Below, piece by piece: positions 1 through 7,643 of a stretch of 16,073 nt of DNA (positions are counted from its first letter, which is position 1; each line of letters opens with the position of its first letter). The DNA is from JBBDRV01 sp040905285 (GTDB taxonomy: Bacteria; Bacteroidota; Rhodothermia; Balneolales; Balneolaceae). Location of the stretch: NCBI GenBank assembly GCA_040905285.1, contig JBBDRV010000229.1:1-16073 (forward strand), written 5' to 3'. The notes beneath the pieces are model-generated. The model saw only the letters and a program-made list of their open reading frames with translations. It was not told the origin of the DNA and searched no databases. Position numbers and translations under genes: made by a program.

Positions 1-642
1 GGTCAGCTGCCTGACAAGGAGGATATGATGTATGTCATCCCAGGGGATGCTTTTTTTGCAATACCCACAGCCGAAGTTCCGGTTACAAACTTCCACCGGG
101 ACGAGATTTTTACGGAAGCGGATCTGCCAGTCCGTTATGTAGCTTATACACCTTGCTGGAGACGTGAAGCGGGATCTTACGGGAAAGATGTTCGGGGCCT
201 CAACCGGCTTCACCAGTTCGATAAGGTGGAGCTGGTGAAGATAGTACACCCTTCAAACTCATATGAGGAGCTGGAATCCCTCAGGACATATGCTGAATCT
301 CTGCTCCGAAAACTGGAATTGCCCTACCGGACCCTGCTTATGTGTACCGGGGATATGGGGTTTACCCAGAGTAAAAAATACGATCTTGAAGTCTGGAGTC
401 CCGGTCAGCTGAGATGGCTGGAAGTGAGTTCCTGTTCTAACTTTGCAGACTATCAGGCCCGCAGGATGCAGCTGCGATTCAGGAATGAAAAGGGGAATAC
501 AGAAATACTGCATACCCTCAACGGTTCCGGGCTGGCCCTGCCGAGGGTGGTCGCGTCCATACTGGAAACCTTTCAGAAAAAAGACGGCAGCGTAGCCGTT
601 CCAGCAGTTCTACAGCCTTACATGGGGCGGGAATTGCTGTGA
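1..642 (+). CDS. serS: Seryl-tRNA synthetase, C-terminal half (5' truncated by window edge)
   Basis: The enzyme charges tRNA-Ser with serine in the cytoplasm; it is a class II aminoacyl-tRNA synthetase. The reading frame is open from base 1, so the gene enters from outside the window. The first visible in-frame ATG at 25 is internal. The 213 visible residues are about half of the usual ~425; the N-terminal coiled-coil tRNA-binding arm is missing. Visible hallmarks are IPTAEVPVTNFHRDE, the motif 2 region (RREAGSYGKDVRGLNRLHQF, ending in KVELVK), TGDMGFTQSKKYDLEVW, EVSSCSNFADYQARRM, and motif 3 (NGSGLALPRVVASILETFQ) close to the C-terminus. These are near-invariant in bacterial SerRS. The gene converges on dusB, with 58 bases between the stop codons and a strong hairpin in the gap. 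Confidence 0.97.
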   Translation, partial: GQLPDKEDMMYVIPGDAFFAIPTAEVPVTNFHRDEIFTEADLPVRYVAYTPCWRREAGSYGKDVRGLNRLHQFDKVELVKIVHPSNSYEELESLRTYAESLLRKLELPYRTLLMCTGDMGFTQSKKYDLEVWSPGQLRWLEVSSCSNFADYQARRMQLRFRNEKGNTEILHTLNGSGLALPRVVASILETFQKKDGSVAVPAVLQPYMGRELL

Positions 643-666
643 CAGAGCCACAGCGATCCTGAACAT

Positions 667-704
667 CTGAATACCTGCACATTCTGCTTCCTGCAGGTAT
701 TCAG
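667..704. terminator. Hairpin between convergent serS and dusB, candidate bidirectional terminator
   Basis: A perfect 13-bp inverted repeat (CTGAATACCTGCA at 667-679 and its complement at 692-704) encloses a 12-base loop. It lies exactly where the two convergent genes meet, and its right arm overlaps the dusB stop codon (701-703). No T-run follows on either strand, so it is not a textbook intrinsic terminator. It may instead end or protect both transcripts as a stable 3' stem. The stem is seen directly; the function is inferred from position. Confidence 0.55.
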
Positions 705-1693
705 GATGCTACGGCAAATTGATCTTTTCCGCTGAAGTTTAAAAGCAGTTCAAGAATGGGCGCTGTCTTTTTCTCATCCATTATGGCGGTTCTCAGCTTT
801 TTACCGTTACGTAGGCCTTTCAGGTACTGGCCGTAGTGCTTTTTCATGATGATTACACCATATTTTTCACCATGATGCTCCACGGAAAGGCGCAGCTGGT
901 CTGCACAGAGTTGAAGACGCTCATCCATCGTGGGCTCCGGCAGCATTTCTCCCGTTTCAAGAAACTGTTTTGCCTGTCTGAAGAACCAGGGATTGCCAAT
1001 GGCTCCGCGTCCGACCATCACCCCGTCGACGCCTGTCTCTTCAAACATCCGCCGGGCCTCCTGCGGAGTGGTTACATCTCCGTTGCCGATGACCGGAATC
1101 TCCAGGCCAGGGGTATTTTTCAGTTTCCTGAGCCAATCCCACCGAGCTTCCCCCTTGTATTTCTGGCACCGGGTACGAGCATGCACGGTGATGGCTTTCA
1201 CACCTGTGCTCTGCAGCATCAGCGCCACTTCCTGTATGCGGATGGAGTTGTCATCCCAGCCCAGTCGCGTTTTGACAGTCACCGGTGTATTTCTGACGGA
1301 GTCAACAACCGTGCCGGCCATTCTCTCCATCATATCAATGTCTTTCAGGCAGGCGGAACCGGCTCCCTTTTTTACAATTTTATAGACGGGACATCCAAAA
1401 TTGATATCCACAAAGTCGGGTCTGCTGTATTCCGCCACTTTGGCCGCTCCTTCCATCGCCTCTTCCCGGCCGCCAAAAATTTGTATGCCGAATGGCCGCT
1501 CCTTTTCCTCAAAGGTCATTTTATGAGATGCGATTTCAGAATCGCGGATAATAGCTTCAGAACTGATGAATTCGGTATAAACGGCGTCCGCTCCCATATC
1601 CCGGCAAATCTGACGGAATGGAGAATCAGTCACATCTTCCATTGGGGCCAGAAGGACCGGCTGAGGGCCGATGTCGATGTTTGAAATTTTCAT
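701..1693 (-). CDS. dusB: tRNA-dihydrouridine synthase (DusB family)
   Basis: An FMN-dependent enzyme that reduces specific uridines in the tRNA D-loop to dihydrouridine. The 330 residues match the usual DusB length. The TIM barrel starts at once (PVLLAPMEDVTDSPFRQICR, ~12-31). VDINFGCP (96-102) carries Cys101, the expected catalytic acid. ITVHARTR (168-175) and VTVKTRLGW (138-146) supply the FMN-contacting Lys and His. VIGNGDV (201-207) and VMVGRGAIGNPWFF (225-238) form the phosphate-binding end of the barrel. A short helical tRNA-binding domain follows (KKHYGQYLKG near 284). It lies 60 bases behind the ABC exporter gene on the same strand and may be co-transcribed with it, although a functional link is not obvious. 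Confidence 0.95.
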   Translation of the reverse strand: MKISNIDIGPQPVLLAPMEDVTDSPFRQICRDMGADAVYTEFISSEAIIRDSEIASHKMTFEEKERPFGIQIFGGREEAMEGAAKVAEYSRPDFVDINFGCPVYKIVKKGAGSACLKDIDMMERMAGTVVDSVRNTPVTVKTRLGWDDNSIRIQEVALMLQSTGVKAITVHARTRCQKYKGEARWDWLRKLKNTPGLEIPVIGNGDVTTPQEARRMFEETGVDGVMVGRGAIGNPWFFRQAKQFLETGEMLPEPTMDERLQLCADQLRLSVEHHGEKYGVIIMKKHYGQYLKGLRNGKKLRTAIMDEKKTAPILELLLNFSGKDQFAVAS

Positions 1694-1753
1694 ATAGCCA
1701 ATTTAAGGGTTTTGCTACTGATTTACACAGGAAAACAGGAACTCAGCCGCCGG

Positions 1754-3946
1754 TCATGTTTTCAGCATCTCTTCTGTTTTTATGCCGTTTACTTCAGGAA
1801 ACTGCTGTTTCCACAGGGCATAATAGTGACCTTCAGCCTTCAGAAGCCGGTTGTGGGTTCCCGATTCTGCCAGCCGGCCGTTTTTCAACACGCAGATACT
1901 GTCCGCCATTGAAACAGTACTCAGACGGTGAGCGATCAGAATGACAGTCTTCCGGTCCTTCCGGAATAAGTCAATGCACTTTTGGACATGCATAACAGAG
2001 ACGGGGTCAAGAGAGGAGGTACCTTCATCCAGTATAAGCACTTCCGGTTTTTTGTAGAGAGCACGGGCAATGGCGATCCGCTGTTTCTGTCCGCCCGAGA
2101 GGCTTGATCCGTTCTCACCAAGGTGTGTTTCAAATCCGTCAGGCAAATTTTCAATAAAATCGAGGATGCCGAGATTTCTGCAGACCGCTACAAGTCGGCC
2201 CATATCGGGCTCCGGCCGGCCGACGGCAATGTTGTCGATAATATTTCCGGAAAAAAGATGAATCTGCTGGGGAACGATTCCTATAATTGATCTAAGGTGT
2301 CTGGTATCTATGTGCTCAATATTCAGATCTCCGAAAAGAACCCTGCCCTGCTGGACGGGATAGAGCTTCTGGAGGATACTGACAATGGTGGTTTTGCCCG
2401 AGCCGCTTTCTCCCACGAAGGCTGTTGTTTTCCCGGCCGGAATGGCAACATTGAAACCCCTGAAGACGGACCCTTTCGAGCCGTACCGGAAGTGTATATT
2501 CTCAAAACGTATTTCCCCTGCCAGTCCCGGTTCAGGAATAATCTTTTTTTTCTCTTCTTCCCTGTCAAGATCCATGACTTCGAATAAACGTTCGCCTGCT
2601 ATTACGGCATCCTGAATGGTCTTGTTCATTTCCACCAGTTCACTCACAGGCCCCGTGAAATATCCGATAATTGCATAAAATGACAGCAATTCCCCGATAG
2701 AAAGATCTCCCTCAAGTACCATATAGGAGCCTGTCCAGAGGAGAAGTATGGTAAACAGTCCTGAAGTAAAAGTGGTGGCGGAACCGGATGCGACCGAGTT
2801 TAAACCTGACCGGTATACCGACTGAAGAAGCGAAACAAACCGAACCTCTGTCTTTGCATGGGCAGCCTGTTCCAGGCCGAACTGCTTGATGGTTGTCACG
2901 GACCGCAGTGATTCCACAAGCTGGGATTCAAGTTCTGCTGCATTCTCCATTACATCCCGCTGTGTTTTTTTATTCAGCTTGTTTATGACCAGGTAGATAA
3001 GGAAGTAGACAGGAATCATGGTTGCCATCACCAGGCCGAGCTTCCAGTAGTAAGTGAACATAAGGCCGAACGAAAACAGTATGACAAACAGATTGACTGA
3101 CAGCTGTATGGCGGCGTCATTGATGAACACACGTATTTTCACGGCATCGTTTATCCGGGATATGATTTCCCCGATCCGCATGGTGTCAAAGAATCGCTGG
3201 GGGAGTTTCAGCAGGTGCCGGTAGTAGCCGAGGATCAGTCTTGCATCAATCAGCTGACCTGTCTTCAGAATGAATACCCGCTTCATTACACCGATAAATA
3301 TCTGTAGCAGCAGCAGCAAAATCATTCCGGAGGCAAGCAGGTTCAACAGATTGGTATTCGCATCTGCCAGAACATAGTCCGCGATCAGCTGGACGTATAT
3401 GGCTGTTGACAGACCTGCAAGCGTATAAATAGCCGCTCCAAACAGGGCCTGGAAGAGAACTGTTTTGTGTGGCTTTACCAGAAACCATAGTCGTTCGCGG
3501 ACAGGGATCCGGTGGTTTCCTTTTTTAAACTGTTTGCCGGGCGTGAGCAGGATTAATACCCCGGACCATTGGTCGCTGAATTCCCCGGCCGGGACTTTAC
3601 GGAGGAAGCCGTCCATCGGATCCATTATTTCAATAAATTGAGGGGAAACACGATAGATGACTGCAAAATGCTGCAGTTCGCCTTTCAGTATTACATGTGC
3701 AATGGCCGGAAGCGGTATACCGCTGAGACTTTCAAACTCACCTCGCACACCCCTTCCCGAAAGGCCGAGCTTTTCAGCTGCTTCTATAATACCGAGTATA
3801 TTTGTTCCCTTTTTATCCGTTGAAGCATACTGCCTTATTTTTGAAAGGGGGATTTCATAACCGTAGTAAGCCAGTACAGAAGCGAGGCAGGCAGCTCCGC
3901 AATCAGTTATATCGTGTTGACGGACAGATATTCTTTTTTTATTCAT
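1754..3946 (-). CDS. C39-peptidase-containing ABC exporter (bacteriocin/peptide processing and export type)
   Basis: A 730-residue inner-membrane exporter with three modules. Residues 1-130 form a C39 cysteine peptidase: oxyanion Gln10, catalytic Cys16 within DITDCGAACLAS, His93 (GELQHFAVIY) and Asp109 (IMDPMDG). All catalytic positions are present, so it should be active. In this family the peptidase removes a double-glycine leader during export. Residues ~155-440 form the six-helix ABC membrane domain. Residues ~480-715 form the ATPase: Walker A GESGSGKT (512-519), Q-loop VPQQIHLF, signature LSGGQ (616-620), Walker B VLILDE (636-641), and His673 of the switch loop (IAHRLS). It follows the HlyD gene by 70 bases on the same strand, the usual pairing for a type I secretion or microcin-like exporter. 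The substrate is not evident; a C39-containing exporter of small signalling peptides or of larger proteins is equally compatible. Confidence 0.95.
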   Translation of the reverse strand: MNKKRISVRQHDITDCGAACLASVLAYYGYEIPLSKIRQYASTDKKGTNILGIIEAAEKLGLSGRGVRGEFESLSGIPLPAIAHVILKGELQHFAVIYRVSPQFIEIMDPMDGFLRKVPAGEFSDQWSGVLILLTPGKQFKKGNHRIPVRERLWFLVKPHKTVLFQALFGAAIYTLAGLSTAIYVQLIADYVLADANTNLLNLLASGMILLLLLQIFIGVMKRVFILKTGQLIDARLILGYYRHLLKLPQRFFDTMRIGEIISRINDAVKIRVFINDAAIQLSVNLFVILFSFGLMFTYYWKLGLVMATMIPVYFLIYLVINKLNKKTQRDVMENAAELESQLVESLRSVTTIKQFGLEQAAHAKTEVRFVSLLQSVYRSGLNSVASGSATTFTSGLFTILLLWTGSYMVLEGDLSIGELLSFYAIIGYFTGPVSELVEMNKTIQDAVIAGERLFEVMDLDREEEKKKIIPEPGLAGEIRFENIHFRYGSKGSVFRGFNVAIPAGKTTAFVGESGSGKTTIVSILQKLYPVQQGRVLFGDLNIEHIDTRHLRSIIGIVPQQIHLFSGNIIDNIAVGRPEPDMGRLVAVCRNLGILDFIENLPDGFETHLGENGSSLSGGQKQRIAIARALYKKPEVLILDEGTSSLDPVSVMHVQKCIDLFRKDRKTVILIAHRLSTVSMADSICVLKNGRLAESGTHNRLLKAEGHYYALWKQQFPEVNGIKTEEMLKT

Positions 3947-4016
3947 TGTTCTTTTTCTGTTTCAGGAACCGGCAGTCTGTTTTACTCCGTTCAACGCCGG
4001 TTAACCCGGCTCCCCG

Positions 4017-5165
4017 TTAACTCCAGACAGGATTTAACCAGTTATCTACCTTGTCGTACAGCAGCTGAAACAGAGTGCGCTCTGTTATCAGGAGCCTGGC
4101 CTGGAGAGTCATCCCTTTTCTTAATTTCCCGCGATAACCACTGGACAGTTCCAGATACGGATGCTGTATTGTACAGCGTACCTTGAAAACCGGTCCGTTT
4201 TCCATGAGGTCTGTGTCGTCGGCAATCTCACTGACCGTGCCGCTTATAACCCCCCACTGGTTATGGTTAAAGGCATCTATCTGTAGTCTCACCGGCATAT
4301 CTGTATAGATCAGCCCGATATTTTCAGGTCTGATATACAGTTCTGCAATCAACTCCGTATCCGGACTGATTTCGGCAATGATCTGATTTTCCCGGATAAA
4401 GCTTCCGCGATGAATTCCTGCAAGATTCAAAATCGAACCTGATACCGGTGCTCTGATGACAGATTCTTCAATTTTTTTATCCAGCTTCTGCACGTCAATT
4501 TCCAAAAGCTCTTTTTCTTCCTGAAATTCATTTTTTTCCAGCAGCCACCGGTGTATTTGCTGTTCATCTATTAACTCTTTCCTGTTTTCTGCTTCAGTAT
4601 ACAGGAAACGAGCATTTTCCAGTTCAAGTCCGCTGATGTGGTCCTTGCCGGCAAGAACCCGGCTTCTGTCCAGCTTACCTTTTGCTCTTTCAAGTTCTCG
4701 TTCAGCCTGACTGGTCTTCAGGCTATACTCATGAAAGGAACGCCGATACCGGGCGGTCAGGATACGATCCGGATCTTTTCCCATGGTCTGGTTTCCGGAA
4801 AGCAGGTGAAGATCCGAAAGGTACTCCTTCAGTTGACCTATACGTCGTTTGTTGTATTGCAGTAATTCACGGACACTCTCCGTTTCCATAACGGCAAGGA
4901 TATCCCCGGCATCGACGCGATTGTTTTCTCTGGCAGAAAGGTTCTTCACAGTGCCTGATACCCGTGAATAGATCTCCAGTCGTTCAAATGCAGGTCTGAT
5001 CATTCCCCGGCTTCGCACACCGATATCCACATTTATATAAGGCAGCAGCAAGGCACAACCTGTCAAAAAAACGAGAACAGTCAGATATATAATTCTGGAG
5101 CGGGTGGAATGTTTAAAAAACACGGCTTCAGAGGAACTTTTAATAATCTCTTCCGGATAGATCAT
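4017..5165 (-). CDS. HlyD-family membrane fusion (periplasmic adaptor) protein
   Basis: The adaptor links the inner-membrane ABC exporter to an outer-membrane channel. The 382 residues have the usual layout: a short cytoplasmic tail, one membrane helix at ~24-43 (IIYLTVLVFLTGCALLLPYI), a first half-lipoyl segment (IYSRVSGTVKNLSARENNRV and on to GDILAVMETES, ~65-97), a long charged coiled-coil region (~98-235, rich in E/K/L/R), a second half-lipoyl segment (IRAPVSGSILNLAGIHRGSF, ~239-258), and a beta-barrel domain to the C-terminus (MPVRLQIDAFNHNQWGVISG). It is the first gene of the exporter operon, 70 bases ahead of the C39-ABC gene. No outer-membrane TolC-like partner lies in the window. A 9-codon upstream frame (5191-5162) ends in an ATGA overlap with this start. 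Confidence 0.93.
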   Translation of the reverse strand: MIYPEEIIKSSSEAVFFKHSTRSRIIYLTVLVFLTGCALLLPYINVDIGVRSRGMIRPAFERLEIYSRVSGTVKNLSARENNRVDAGDILAVMETESVRELLQYNKRRIGQLKEYLSDLHLLSGNQTMGKDPDRILTARYRRSFHEYSLKTSQAERELERAKGKLDRSRVLAGKDHISGLELENARFLYTEAENRKELIDEQQIHRWLLEKNEFQEEKELLEIDVQKLDKKIEESVIRAPVSGSILNLAGIHRGSFIRENQIIAEISPDTELIAELYIRPENIGLIYTDMPVRLQIDAFNHNQWGVISGTVSEIADDTDLMENGPVFKVRCTIQHPYLELSSGYRGKLRKGMTLQARLLITERTLFQLLYDKVDNWLNPVWS

Positions 5166-5289
5166 TTCACCTGTTCATCTCCCCTGTTCATCTCTCTTTT
5201 TTAAAGTAAGAGCAGACCGGCGGCTGAACCTTACATTTCAGGCTCTCTTTGATAATTTATTTCGAATTTCAACCATTTATCCTTAGCCA

Positions 5290-5345
5290 TTGCAATTTCT
5301 ATCAATTATATTTTATAGTATTCGCTAATTAAAAAATTGAATCAA
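5290..5345. promoter_or_regulatory. AT-rich divergent promoter region between the HlyD/ABC operon and fbaB
   Basis: On the plus strand TTGCAA (5290-5295) and TATAGT (5314-5319) are 18 bases apart and could serve as a sigma-70-type promoter for fbaB, with a start near 5326 and a ~35-base leader. On the minus strand a perfect TATAAT occupies 5310-5305, pointing at the exporter operon; no convincing -35 box goes with it. The two -10 boxes are only 3 bases apart, so the divergent promoters would overlap. These are sequence matches only. Bacteroidota-type promoters (TTTG / TANNTTTG) were looked for and not clearly found. Confidence 0.4.
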
Positions 5346-5361
5346 AACATCAGAGAATGGC

Positions 5362-6438
5362 ATGGCAATTGCGACAAAAAATATAGAAGAATTACTGGGG
5401 GATGACGCTGCCGATTTACTGGAACATACATGTGCGACAATATCCAAGGATAAGCTTCATTTACCCGGACCCGACTTTATAGAACGGGTCCTGTATCATA
5501 CGGACCGGAATTCCAGGGTATTGAAAAATCTCCAGTCCCTGTTTGACCACGGGAGACTTGCGGGAACCGGATACATGTCAATTCTGCCTGTGGACCAGGG
5601 AATTGAACACAGTGCCGGTGCCTCTTTTGCCAAAAATCCCGACTATTTTGATCCGGGAAATATTCTGGAGCTTGCCATTGAAGGGGGGTGCAATGCGGTT
5701 GCTTCCACATTCGGGGTTCTCGGGTCTGTTTCGAGAAAGTATGCCCACAAGATTCCTTTTATCGTAAAATTGAACCACAATGAACTGCTGTCTTATCCCA
5801 ATAAATATGATCAGATCATGTTTGGTACTGTTGAACAGGCATATAATATGGGAGCTGCAGCTGTCGGTGCGACTATTTATTTCGGTTCGGAAGAGTCCAA
5901 CCGGCAGATTGTGGAAGTATCCGAAGCCTTCGACTACGCACACCAGCTGGGCATGGGTACGATATTGTGGTGCTATACCCGAAACAGCTCTTTTAAAGTA
6001 AACGGCACGGATTACCATGCATCGGCTGATCTTACCGGGCAGGCCAACCATATAGGAGTGACTATAGGAGCCGATATCGTCAAACAGAAGCTCCCGGTAA
6101 ACAATGGTGGCTACAAGGCTTTGAATACAGGCAATTCCACGTATGGCAAACTTGACGAGCGTATTTATGATGAGCTTACCACCGATCATCTGATTGACCT
6201 GACCCGGTACCAGGTCGCCAATAGTTATATGGGTCGTGCCGGGCTGATCAATTCCGGCGGTGCATCCGGCAAGGATGATTTTGTTCAGGCTGTGAAAACG
6301 GCAGTAATAAACAAGCGTGCAGGCGGTATGGGCCTGATTACCGGAAGAAAGGCATTCCAGCGGCCAAGGGATGAAGGAATCAAACTCCTCAACTTTGTTC
6401 AGGATGTCTATTTGGATGACAACATAGATTTAGCCTGA
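5362..6438 (+). CDS. fbaB: Class I fructose-bisphosphate aldolase, FbaB/DhnA type
   Basis: Cleaves or forms fructose 1,6-bisphosphate from DHAP and glyceraldehyde 3-phosphate by Schiff-base chemistry (glycolysis/gluconeogenesis, cytoplasm). The 358 residues compare with about 350 for E. coli FbaB, and from memory the two align almost throughout: GRLAGTGYMSILPVDQGIEH (~65-84), IPFIVKLNHNELLSYPN (131-147), AVGATIYFGSEESNRQI (167-183), SADLTGQANH (221-230), GADIVKQK (236-243), YMGRAGLINSGG (289-300), NKRAGGMGLITGRKAFQRP (317-335). Lys241 in GADIVKQK is the likely Schiff-base lysine. The start is supported by the family N-terminus (IEELLGDDAADLLEH); the preceding GAGAATGGC is only a weak ribosome site. 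The gene diverges from the exporter operon and is followed at 128 bases by a flippase-like gene. Confidence 0.96.
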   Translation: MAIATKNIEELLGDDAADLLEHTCATISKDKLHLPGPDFIERVLYHTDRNSRVLKNLQSLFDHGRLAGTGYMSILPVDQGIEHSAGASFAKNPDYFDPGNILELAIEGGCNAVASTFGVLGSVSRKYAHKIPFIVKLNHNELLSYPNKYDQIMFGTVEQAYNMGAAAVGATIYFGSEESNRQIVEVSEAFDYAHQLGMGTILWCYTRNSSFKVNGTDYHASADLTGQANHIGVTIGADIVKQKLPVNNGGYKALNTGNSTYGKLDERIYDELTTDHLIDLTRYQVANSYMGRAGLINSGGASGKDDFVQAVKTAVINKRAGGMGLITGRKAFQRPRDEGIKLLNFVQDVYLDDNIDLA

Positions 6439-6459
6439 TTTTTCATATCTTCCAGAGCG

Positions 6460-6476
6460 GAGCTACCCCGTAGCTT
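6460..6476 (+). other. Short hairpin after fbaB
   Basis: GAGCTAC (6460-6466) and GTAGCTT (6470-6476) can form a 7-bp stem, with one G-T pair and a 3-base loop, 22 bases behind the fbaB stop. No T-run follows, so it is at best a weak terminator or 3'-end stabiliser between fbaB and the downstream membrane-protein gene. The rest of the 6439-6566 gap holds nothing that I recognise. Confidence 0.3.
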
Positions 6477-6566
6477 CAGGGAGGAAAGGAACGCGTTTTG
6501 ATTCAAGGGCAGCTGGCTGTATCCCAAACAGAGCTTGCTGTACTCTGCTGATGAGTCCAAAGTCTG

Positions 6567-7643
6567 ATGAGTGTTAACAAAATTAATAAAGCAAACAGTT
6601 CGCTCATATCCACGAAGTACCTGCTGATCTCACTTGGCCTGAGTGCGCTCGGCATGGCTCTTGTAATTTACCTTACCTATTCGCCGGGAATCCTGGAACA
6701 TTTGCGCCTGAAGAGGATGCCGGGACTCGTTATAGCTTTTGGAATAACCCTGCTCCGTGTGTGGTTTGTTTCAGCAAAAATCAGATTTTTGGCTGAAGGG
6801 AAACTCCCCTGGGAGGCATCTTTCAGGATAGCGCTTACGTGGGATTTTGCTTCAGCTGTCACGCCATCCACCATAGGGGGGGCGCCCGTGGCGACATACG
6901 CAATGTCCAGAGAAGGGATGAAGCTGGGCAAATCGACTGCCATTGTTCTCTACGGTGTTCTTCTGGATCAATTCTGGTATGCTGTCGCCGTGCCGGTTCT
7001 TTTGATTGCAGGTATCTGGTACGAGGTGATACCACCGGAGATAGGATTTGTGGGTGCTGCAACAATGGTCCTGATCTATACAAGCCTGCTTCTTTACGGC
7101 GGCCTCCTTGCCTACGGGCTTCTGGTCAATCCGGATTCAATAAAGAAAGTACTGAAGGTGGTTTTCCGGCTGCCGGTGCTTAGAAAATATGAAGAAAGGG
7201 TGAGCGAGGAGGCGGAAACACTTGAAGAGTATTCCCACCAGTTGCGAAAAAAATCGGGGAAATTTATAGTGAAAGCCTTTTACCTGTCAACAGCGGCCTG
7301 GTTGTGCCGGGTCGCAATTCCGGTGATTGTGGTTCTCAGCCTGCTTCCCGGGGATGAGGTGATGCTTGTGTTCAGAAGCCTCTCCATGAATCTTGCCTCT
7401 CTCGTTATTCCAACGCCCGGCGGATCCGGGGGTGTGGAAGGCCTTTTTGCACTGTTTCTTGGCCCGCTGATCGAACGAAAAGCATTTATCGGGCTTGCTG
7501 TATTTGTCTGGAGGTTCATAACCTATTATATCAGTATCGGTCTGGGCATAATGGCCACAACATGGTATGTGAACCACAAGGTAGAAGAGATCGTACATAA
7601 AACACCGGAATCGGCTGAAAAGATGACCGAAACAGAGCAGTAG
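6567..7643 (+). CDS. UPF0104 / lysylphosphatidylglycerol synthase TM-domain family, flippase-like membrane protein
   Basis: A 358-residue polytopic inner-membrane protein. It matches the membrane half of MprF-type proteins (LPG_synthase_TM family) without the cytoplasmic aminoacyl-transferase domain. Hydrophobic helices are visible at about 17-36, 53-68, 125-150, 160-187, 240-260, 270-300 and 305-335. Two family hallmarks are clear: a polar re-entrant-like TPSTIGGAPVATYAMSREG (99-117) and IPTPGGSGGVEGLFALF (281-297). The tail (residues ~337-358) is charged and cytoplasmic. Members are thought to move lipids across the membrane, but the substrate is not predictable from sequence. The ATG at 6567 has no obvious ribosome site. 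The stop codon overlaps the radA start by one base (TAGTG), so the two are probably translated from one message. Confidence 0.87.
   Translation: MSVNKINKANSSLISTKYLLISLGLSALGMALVIYLTYSPGILEHLRLKRMPGLVIAFGITLLRVWFVSAKIRFLAEGKLPWEASFRIALTWDFASAVTPSTIGGAPVATYAMSREGMKLGKSTAIVLYGVLLDQFWYAVAVPVLLIAGIWYEVIPPEIGFVGAATMVLIYTSLLLYGGLLAYGLLVNPDSIKKVLKVVFRLPVLRKYEERVSEEAETLEEYSHQLRKKSGKFIVKAFYLSTAAWLCRVAIPVIVVLSLLPGDEVMLVFRSLSMNLASLVIPTPGGSGGVEGLFALFLGPLIERKAFIGLAVFVWRFITYYISIGLGIMATTWYVNHKVEEIVHKTPESAEKMTETEQ

Noticed and set aside
25..642. ATG at 25 as the real start of serS
   Set aside because: The frame is open and SerRS-like from base 1 (GQLPDKEDM); the protein continues upstream of the window.
836..1684. 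282-codon open frame on the plus strand, opposite dusB
   Set aside because: It is a complete antisense shadow of a clear DusB; the translation is rich in Phe/His/Cys with no domain pattern.
3996..4010. GCCGG-TTAAC-CCGGC hairpin between the HlyD and ABC genes
   Set aside because: Only a 5-bp stem with no T-run; the two genes almost certainly share a transcript, so a terminator is unlikely.
5578..6189. 203-codon open frame on the minus strand, opposite fbaB
   Set aside because: Antisense to a highly conserved aldolase; no recognisable motif.
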